This document shows, in pieces, positions 1 through 6,498 of a DNA stretch of 30,425 bases. The notes under the pieces were generated by a model, which was not told the DNA's origin, made no database searches, and saw nothing but the letters and a program-made list of their open reading frames with translations. Within the stretch, counting starts at the first letter, position 1. Each line of letters opens with the position of its first letter. The stretch comes from Saprolegnia diclina VS20 (taxonomy: Eukaryota; Oomycota; Saprolegniomycetes; Saprolegniales; Saprolegniaceae): the NCBI RefSeq assembly GCF_000281045.1, contig NW_008246084.1, positions 265,414-295,838 on the forward strand, read 5' to 3'. The position numbers and the translations under genes are program-made.

Positions 1-242
1 GCACGGACGACGACACGGACGACGACACGGACGATGTGGACCCGTCGCTGGTCGCCTTGAGCGGACGGTGCGTCGCCCATCCCATGTATAATTACGCAAG
101 TCTGCGCGCGATCATTGATGCGATCACACTGGACGAGTTTCCCGGTTTTCCAGAGACCAAGGCGTGCTGTTACGCGGCGCTGGACGAGTTTGAGCGCGAA
201 GCCACGACCGATCAGAAGCATCCTTGGCGCTTTAACGACTAA
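1..242 (+). CDS. 3' part of an unrecognised repeated gene, cut by the left window edge
   Basis: The open frame enters from the left edge and ends at TAA 240-242. The first visible residues are a T-D-D-D repeat, encoded by a 12-bp tandem repeat at about 3-35. A ~65-residue C-terminal module follows that is nearly identical to the end of the complete gene at 1808-2644: both share ASLRAIIDAITLDEFP and end in TTDQKHPWRFND. The two are therefore paralogues. The acidic repeat is absent from the complete copy. The ATG/GTG nearest the edge is not a believable start, because the frame is open upstream. The stop codon coincides with the target-site duplication of the MITE that follows directly, so the protein is unchanged while the original 3' UTR is displaced. 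I do not recognise the family and assign no function. Confidence 0.65.
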   Translation, partial: TDDDTDDDTDDVDPSLVALSGRCVAHPMYNYASLRAIIDAITLDEFPGFPETKACCYAALDEFEREATTDQKHPWRFND

Positions 243-269
243 GAGCATCTCCAACGCGGCGCCGCTATA
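243..269 (+). repeat. Left terminal inverted repeat of the MITE
   Basis: These 27 bp match the inverse of 1006-1032 with two mismatches, at positions 17 and 19. The similarity fades beyond this into CTATAG-rich subterminal sequence. Confidence 0.9.
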
Positions 270-1005
270 GCTAATCTATAACTGTCACGCTTGTTATTGC
301 ATGTCGCATGGTGTTATAGCGGTGAAAATGTGGTCCACCGCACCGCTATAGTTATGGCTATCGCTAAAAAATCGAGGTCTGCCGCTATAGGAGGCCTCTA
401 TAGCGGTGAAGTTATGCTGCCGCTATAGAGCGTAGACGAGGCAGAAAAGGTAACAGCCAATCGAAACGTCCCGTGGCAGTTTCCCGCGAGGACGAAGCAT
501 GGGTCATGGGCGCGCGCACGGGCAGAGGCGGTCCGAGGACGAGAACAGGCGACTTGCACGGGCGCTGGCCCATGTGAGCCCTTCGTCGGTCGTCGATACT
601 CAACATCTAAGCCTCAATCCGCCGCGGTCGCGCGTAGCTTGGATGTTGCTTGCCAACACTCTAGGCCTAGCGCTGCGCATACATGTATACGTAGGTGGAT
701 GTCGTCGTCCATCGGCAGCGCCAGCACTCTTTGCCCCTCCCGGCGCCCGCGCTTCTCCTGCCTGCTCTTCCAGTCCTCACTCTTTCAGCCACGCTCCTCC
801 GAGCGGCCTTCGCTTCTCTCGATCATGCGCCGAGCGTTCTCTTCCGTGCGCTGCGTTTTTCACTCCCGCTCTAAGCGGCCTGGTGGGCGCTGTCAGCCAA
901 TCCGTAGCGATAGCGATAGCTATAGATTCAACTCCCATTGGAGCACATCGTTTAGCACACCGCTAAAATATGAGAAAGGTCGGTTATAACGCGTTTAGCT
1001 ATAGC

Positions 1006-1032
1006 TATAGCGGTGGCGCGTTGGAGATGCTC
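1006..1032 (-). repeat. Right terminal inverted repeat of the MITE
   Basis: This is the inverse of 243-269 with two mismatches. It is followed at once by the second TAA target-site copy, 1033-1035. Confidence 0.9.
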
Positions 1033-1035
1033 TAA

Positions 1036-1807
1036 TGGCACATGTAATTGTACTCGCTAGTTGTCTTTGGTGTGGATAGGGCTCGCCAAAACCTCTTCTG
1101 GAGGTTACTCCAGCCTTTTTTATGCCGCGCCATCGAACGCGTACCATTTGCTCCTCGCACGCTTGTCAGCTTTCACTTGAAGCCGTGGAAACCCTTGAGA
1201 TTACATCGACCACAACCGAGTTATCCAAGATCCTGTGATCTCCACGCCTATAGTGTGAGACCAAAGCGAGTCGAGGCCAAGCAAGACCCATCGAATCAAT
1301 TGCGGTACATTATTATGAACGTGTTCCGCGTTATCTTCATTATGACACAAAGACTTCGCATACGTAGCGCTACGCCTGAATGCGTGGGAGTTGGCTCCAG
1401 CGCTTGGTCGTTGGGAGTGAGCTGCGTACGGAGCGGTACATGCACTACTAATACAGTGGTGCACGACACCATCCGAGAAATCATTTTTAATCTAGCATAT
1501 TGAGAAAATCATTATGTAATCTAGCATATTGTGCGTTCTGGTGCAGTGGGGTTAGGGTTGGACGTCAGACAGTGTGGGACTATTTTGGCGCGCAAAATCT
1601 TTGCGATCTTGATGTCCATCTGGTGACATATTATTTGATAGAGGTTTTGACATGAAACCATTTAAATATGGCGTGTACAACTGCGAAACGACAGAGTTTT
1701 TTTTATTTTGACAGCGAAATAAAGATGCAATACGAAGGGTATTCGGTTTTGAGAGGAATCTGCCGATCCCACGGCAAGCGGCAGTTTCCAAGTTGCAGCC
1801 GATCACG
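1036..1807. other. Intergenic region between the MITE and the intact paralogue
   Basis: I see no supported gene here. After the shared TGGC at 1036-1039 the sequence is not recognisably similar to the downstream flank of the intact copy. It contains a short AT-rich direct repeat (1475-1530). The stretch from about 1640 to 1807 should hold the promoter and 5' leader of the gene starting at 1808, but I find no clear core-promoter motif. Confidence 0.5.
1475..1530. repeat. Two tandem ~28-bp AT-rich repeats
   Basis: The unit (GAGAAATCAT, a few variable bases, then TAATCTAGCATATT) occurs twice back to back, at about 1475-1501 and 1502-1530, with small differences. No function is evident. Confidence 0.75.
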
Positions 1808-2644
1808 ATGCTCTCGACCCTCGCGCGGACGACGCGCCTCCGCCCGCTCCTTGGGCGCTGCCTCTCGACCAAGCCTCCCAAGACGCTCATGATCGCATAC
1901 GCTACTGCGCAACGCTTCCAGCTCGAAGACGACGCGTCGATCGTCGACGTGCCGACGATGCTCGAGCGCAAGCTCGGGTACGTGCCCGTCGTCCACTGCA
2001 TCCGCGACGCGACCGGCGACACGTTTCAGCGGCCGTTGGCGAAGGACACGGTCGAGATCTTCTTCGACTGCGGGAACAGCGACGGCGACGCTCCCAAGGA
2101 GACCGAGCTCAACGAGATTGCCGTGACGATTTCGAAGCTGCAGCAAGCTGTCAAAGACGCCAACGCCCGCACCGACGTTGCCAACGCCCGTACTGACGTC
2201 GCCAACGCCCGCGCCGATATATTCAAGACGCTTGCCGCCAACTACAAGGCGCTTGTCGTCGTCGGGGAAGCGCAGAACAAGACGTTGAAAGCCGACAACT
2301 TCAAGTTCAAGCGCGAGCGCGAGCTCGATGAGCTCGGGGAGTTTGTCGCCAAGTTTCGCACTTTTCGCAAGCAGAAACGCCAGGGTGGCAAGCCCTCGAA
2401 GCTCAAGATGCGCCGCACGAGCAACTCAGACATCGACCCGTCACTGGCTGCCGTGAACGACCAGCGGAACGCTCGCGCCCATCCGGTGTACAGCTACGCA
2501 AGCCTGCGCGCGATCATTGATGCGATCACACTGGACGAGTTTCCCGACTTCCCCGAGACCAAGGCGAGCTGCGACGCGGCGCTGGAAGAGTTTGAGCGTG
2601 AAGCCACGACCGATCAGAAGCATCCTTGGCGCTTTAACGACTAA
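1808..2644 (+). CDS. Unrecognised 278-aa protein with mitochondrial-type N-terminus; intact paralogue of the left-edge gene
   Basis: I chose the ATG at 1808; the longer open frame starts only at a non-ATG codon. The N-terminus MLSTLARTTRLRPLLGRC is rich in Arg, Leu, Ser and Thr and lacks acidic residues, as in a mitochondrial presequence; this is an inference. Residues of about 25-90 form a compact domain I cannot name. A perfect-looking heptad (NARTDVA) is then repeated nearly three times in a probably helical coiled segment. A Lys/Arg-rich stretch follows, then the C-terminal module shared with the gene at 1-242. I considered a Crinkler-type effector because oomycetes have many, but the LFLAK/HVLVxxP landmarks are missing. 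The gene has a single exon. It converges on the MSC-protein gene whose stop is at 2995. Confidence 0.75.
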   Translation: MLSTLARTTRLRPLLGRCLSTKPPKTLMIAYATAQRFQLEDDASIVDVPTMLERKLGYVPVVHCIRDATGDTFQRPLAKDTVEIFFDCGNSDGDAPKETELNEIAVTISKLQQAVKDANARTDVANARTDVANARADIFKTLAANYKALVVVGEAQNKTLKADNFKFKRERELDELGEFVAKFRTFRKQKRQGGKPSKLKMRRTSNSDIDPSLAAVNDQRNARAHPVYSYASLRAIIDAITLDEFPDFPETKASCDAALEEFEREATTDQKHPWRFND

Positions 2645-2994
2645 TGGCCTATTTATTTTGCATTCATTTCCTGGCTTTCGTCTCGACAGGATACGAGTCG
2701 CCCGTAGCTCGACCTCTCAAGGCCTCATTCGTGTCACGCAAGTAGACGTCGCAGCTTTACCAATGATCTCCGATTACGGTGGTCCATCCCACCATGTAGT
2801 GCAAGTAGCGAGATGCACACTCCTGCAACGCCCTCCCAAGAAGACCACCGAATGCATAGTAAGAATCAAAGCGCAGCTGTGGGCATCCGACTCGTTATCT
2901 TTAATACGAGGTCGTACTGTAGTTGACGGCTTGGCCAGCGACCAAAGGCGGTTCGACGCGCGTTGCTGTTTGCCGGCGGGCGTCGATCCACTCC
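2645..2994. other. Convergent intergenic region, no feature seen
   Basis: These 350 bp lie between two convergent genes, so they should contain both 3' UTRs. I see no canonical AATAAA and no conserved frame. Confidence 0.5.
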
Positions 2995-5227
2995 CTAATC
3001 ACCAACACAAGTTGTCATCTTTTCAACGACGTCGCCAAAGTCGTCGTACCACACGAGCACTTGCTGGCCACGGTGCCTAGTTTCATACAACATCGTCATT
3101 AGCCATCATTTTTGTTGGTTTCAGAACGCACATGACGTGGCGCTCGCGCACGCGAGCATCGCGCTGGACGTGTGCCACAATGCTCGTCCAGAGACGCGTG
3201 GCTTCGCGCGAGTCGGTGGCGTGGGGGAAGAAGCGCTCGAGAATCTCGCGGCGCAAGCCGTCGACGGCGCCATCGAGCACATTGTCGCTCTCCTCGAGGC
3301 GCCGGAGTTCGCCGTGCACCGCTTGCAGCATCTTGGTAAACTACATCACGCAACGGTACAGAGCCGGGTCGTCACGACGCGTTCTACCAGAAGCTTGCGG
3401 AACTTGCTCTGCTGGACCTGGCTGTAGAGGTAGAGTGCGCCGAGCGCACCAAAGAAGGTCGATGCGTAGATCTAGAAGGTCGAGATACACCTATCAAGTC
3501 GAGAAAACGCGCGTCGTACGTAGAGGTGCTCGTGCAGCTCCAACACAGTCCAGCAGAGGGCGCTGGCGTCAAGGACCGTCAATGCGACTTGCCCGTCGTC
3601 TTGAAAGTACCGCGTGCTGCTCTGCGCCGCGAGTTGCGCCGCCGCCTTTGTGTACGCTGCGACAAACGCCACGTCGCTGCTCTTTTCCCTATTGTATATC
3701 TATCAACACAAGCTCCTCTATCAACGAATCGAGACCAGTTGGCTTGGGTGCGGAGGTAGCCGAGCTGCTCGGTCGCACTGACAACAATCTGCTGCGAGCT
3801 GTCGCTGTTGTCGTTGCCAAAGAGCAGGAGCTCGACCCACGACCCGTTGCAGAACGCTGACGACGCGCGGCGAATGAGAAAGCTGTCGAGGAGCTCGGCC
3901 ATCAAGTGGGCGTCTTGGCGCACCTGGTCCGACTCGACGCAGCGCCGTTCGACGAGGACGTACGGCTCGCGGCACGAGTGCAGTTGGCCGCTGTGGCAGT
4001 GGCCAAACTCGGGGCACCGGTGGCAGTGCAGTGACGGCAGCGACGACATGTCGTCTGCACTTTCCGAGTCGCACATGGGCATCGCGTCCATGTACGCCAT
4101 CGTCAAGAGGAGGCTGGCCGTGATGGCCATCGCGGCCAGGACGAGCAAAATGACCCACTGCGGGTACGAGTACCCTCGCGGCAACGACTCGACCTTGAGG
4201 TACGTGGGGCGGTGACGCTTGGACGAAGAAGTGGGCTCGTTGGTCGACGGCGTCGATGGTGTCGATGGCGGCTTGGATGGCGTGGCCGCCGGTCTCGATG
4301 GTGCAGTTGCCGGTGTCCGCGGCGTGTCAACAGACGACAGTGGTGTTTGCGTCGCAGCGGAGGGGCGGCGAGGCGTGGCCGGACGATGATGCGTCGGCGG
4401 GAATGGCCGCGTCGGCGTTGGCAGTGACTGGCGGGCGGGTGTGTTTGGGACGAGGCGACGGCTGAGCGGTGGCAGCGAGTTATCGTCATCGTCGTCCTCG
4501 CTGTCGTCATCGAGGACCGAGCGAGGTCGCCGCGCCTTGACGCCCGAGTGGGTAAACAGCACGGTCTTGATCTCGTCCCCTTCGACGTACTTGGATTTCG
4601 ACTTGAGCTTCCACGGCTCGGACGTGCTCTCGGTCGGCGACTGCAGCGCCTTCGTGGGCGTTGTAAGGTCAAACCGCGACGGCGTGGTCTCGATGGGCGT
4701 CGAGAAGCGCCGCGACGGCGTCGCGAGCGACGAGCCAGGCGCTTTCACCGGCGTTGCGTACGCCTATGTACGTCCATCTGCCCTGTTCAACATGAATCGA
4801 ATGGACGTACGACGTTGGGAAGCTTGCGCCCCGAGTTGTTGCTGTAGTAGCACGGAAACGAGCAGTACGCGGCGCCGATGGAAAAGGACTCGAGGTTCAC
4901 GCCACGCGCGATCGCTGTGGCGCACGCGAGGTGGAGCTTGTTGTTGCAGACAACGCAGGTAGCGTCGACCTTGTCGTCGACCACGTTGCACAGCGCACAC
5001 GCGCCCCACGCCTTGGTGCGCTTCATAGGCGTCGCAAGCTTTGGCATCTTGGACGGCGTCTCGGCCGCTTTGGCCGGCGTCGCCATTTGCTTGCGCTTGG
5101 GCGGGATCTGGAGCTTCTTCGCCGAGAGGGCCGGCGCCGGCGGGGCGCGTTTGGCGATCACCGACTCGACGCGCTGCGTCTGCGCGGCCTTGGCGGCCTC
5201 GCGGGCTTTGGCCAAGCTCGACGACAT
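2995..5227 (-). CDS. MAN1/Src1 (MSC-domain) inner nuclear membrane protein with N-terminal PHD-like zinc finger
   Basis: Six exons read 5227-4811, 4763-3736, 3688-3520, 3471-3379, 3331-3132 and 3076-2995. The introns are 47-55 nt and all junctions keep frame, giving 662 aa. Residues C77, C80, C91, C94, H99, C102, C122 and C126 follow the C4HC3 order of a PHD finger. A long Thr/Pro/Ser-rich basic region (about 140-330) follows, with an acidic patch DDDSEDDDDDN. A membrane helix lies at about 342-363. A Cys-rich lumenal part begins HCHRCPEFGHC, in the pattern of the Man1-Src1 C-terminal domain. A second helix (about IYASTFFGALGALYLY) and a nuclear C-terminal tail containing REATRLWTSIVAHVQRDARV complete that domain. 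MAN1/Src1/Heh proteins tether chromatin to the inner nuclear membrane and help nuclear pore assembly. The usual LEM/HeH domain is not evident; the zinc finger takes its place. The fourth donor could instead be at 3387, which removes three residues. Confidence 0.85.
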
Positions 5228-5284
5228 CGTCTGTGGGAGAGGCCGGAAACACGCAATACAAAACGATGGATTGGGCGGGCCGCC

Positions 5285-5470
5285 TTAAATATGGCGCATT
5301 TGCCATTTTTGCCACAATTACGGCCCAACGGCATGCCATTTTTGCCATTTTTACAGCTCGTTAAGATGGCGCGATGCCACATTTGCCACAATTAAAAGCC
5401 ATTGCGTGCCATATTTTACGGCTCCACCAGCACTGTAAATGTGGCGTTTTTCCATATTTACCACATCTAT
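5285..5470. repeat. Three degenerate ~75-bp tandem repeats upstream of the MSC-protein gene
   Basis: The motif TTAAATATGGCGC, followed by TTTGCCA and TTGCCACAATTA-like words, recurs starting near 5285, 5361 and 5435, at 74-76 bp spacing and with decreasing fidelity. The array sits 58 bp upstream of the ATG at 5227, in the presumed promoter. It could be a decayed minisatellite or a source of repeated regulatory sites. Confidence 0.6.
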
Positions 5471-6498
5471 CTGCCACTCCGCAGGCGTTTCGGCGGTGTG
5501 TCCTGGACGGACCTGCGAGTCGCCGCTAATTCGCACGCATAGGTATCTAGTAGCAGGGTTTGCGCCACTCTCCAAGGGCAGTCGTCAACGTATTTGTAGG
5601 GTAGAGCAAGCTGGTAAAGCAATCTGGCACTGTACAAGCAGCGTGCTCTTGACGCTTGGTGGTGAGGATGTGCAGCCCACTGCCACGAGCTTCAATCTCT
5701 CGCAGCTGCCATGTCCATGGCCTTGCCGTCACGGGCAAGCTGCTTCAGTACCTCTACCGCATGCCTTTCGTTCTCTCACGCCCCCTTCCGTACCTCTCGG
5801 CACCCCGTCCATGATACTTCCGCGCCTGCCGCCGCGGTACTCGATGCTGGAACTGTCCGGGCTCTTTATGGGTTCGATTTGCATTCTCCAGTGCTTGCGA
5901 ATGGTTGGAGAAGCTCCAAGACGGCGCTTCAAGCATGTCGCACGCCCTCGGACTGCGCGACGCCGGCTACTGCTTCAATGAATCGTGCTTCAGATTTGAC
6001 CCACCTCGTCGCCACCCGTATACAAACTTGCTATCACCCACTGGCACCAAGTGCCGCATGGATGACGGACACTGCGACAACCGTAGGACCTCATGCACCT
6101 TCATTATACAAACCCACTCTGTTCTGCTCCACGACGAGCCAAAACGCGGAAGAGGAGCTTCTGGCGTCGTTGCACAGCATAATATGTGACCTTCCACTGC
6201 CTTCACGTGAGCAATGCAGCCAAGGACGCAGGCAACCGCCCAATCAAACGCTGCGGCCACCTCCAACGGATCTTACTTGGCGCTCATTGGCGCCTGGCCA
6301 CGTGCCCACGTCAAAGCGTCTCCAAGTTGCTTTGCAAAGCAGGCTGCACTTTCTGCGCGCTCGTCCGTCCGTCCATTTCAAGTGCACTTTCGCGAAGCGA
6401 GTACTGTAGGACTCTATAGCACCTTGTGTAACACGCTCCGATTTGGCTCGAGCCCTGGTTGCCGTGAAGCTCACTTTTGATTTCGCCGCTTGCGACGC
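5471..6498. other. About 1 kb without a supportable gene, divergent promoter side of the MCO-ZIP gene
   Basis: Open frames exist on both strands (for example 5711-6409 + and 5967-6266 -). None shows a recognisable motif, a consistent codon bias or splice-linked continuation. Cys-containing fragments on both strands may be remnants of a decayed gene. The last ~100 bp should contain the promoter and leader of the gene starting at 6499, with no TATA box evident. Confidence 0.5.

Larger units (their letters stand above)
243..1032. mobile_element. 790-bp PIF/Harbinger-like MITE with 3-bp TAA target duplication
   Basis: The element begins GAGCATCTCCAACGCG and ends with its inverse, CGCGTTGGAGATGCTC. 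TAA flanks it on both sides (240-242 and 1033-1035). The intact paralogue reads GACTAATGGC at the matching place (2639-2648). Here the text is GACTAA, then the element, then TAATGGC, so the paralogue serves as a related empty site. A 3-bp TAA/TTA duplication and terminal inverted repeats of this size are the hallmark of the PIF/Harbinger superfamily. The interior holds many copies of CTATAG/CCGCTATAG in both orientations near each end. I see no transposase: the frames at 499-966 and 639-989 resemble nothing known. The element is presumably non-autonomous and moved by a transposase encoded elsewhere. Confidence 0.9.

Noticed and set aside
499-966. 155-codon frame inside the MITE, considered as a transposase
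   Set aside because: Too short, no DDE or Myb-like motif, low complexity. The element appears non-autonomous.
1545-1560. TTAGGG-like words here, near 24125-24150 and near 29978-29992, considered as telomeric repeats
   Set aside because: Only one or two units each, without an array. Chance occurrences or very old remnants at most.
1808-2644. Crinkler (CRN) or RxLR effector
   Set aside because: No LFLAK, HVLVxxP or RxLR-dEER motif. The N-terminus looks like a mitochondrial presequence rather than a secretion signal.
3579-4748. Single-exon 389-codon membrane protein starting at 4748
   Set aside because: Its first codon is GTG directly after a splice acceptor, and its last residues run through an intron. 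The MSC domain continues in downstream exons and the zinc finger in an upstream one.
5711-6409. 232-codon plus-strand frame as a gene
   Set aside because: Low-complexity Ser/Thr/Pro-rich translation without motif. Neither codon bias nor splice sites support it.
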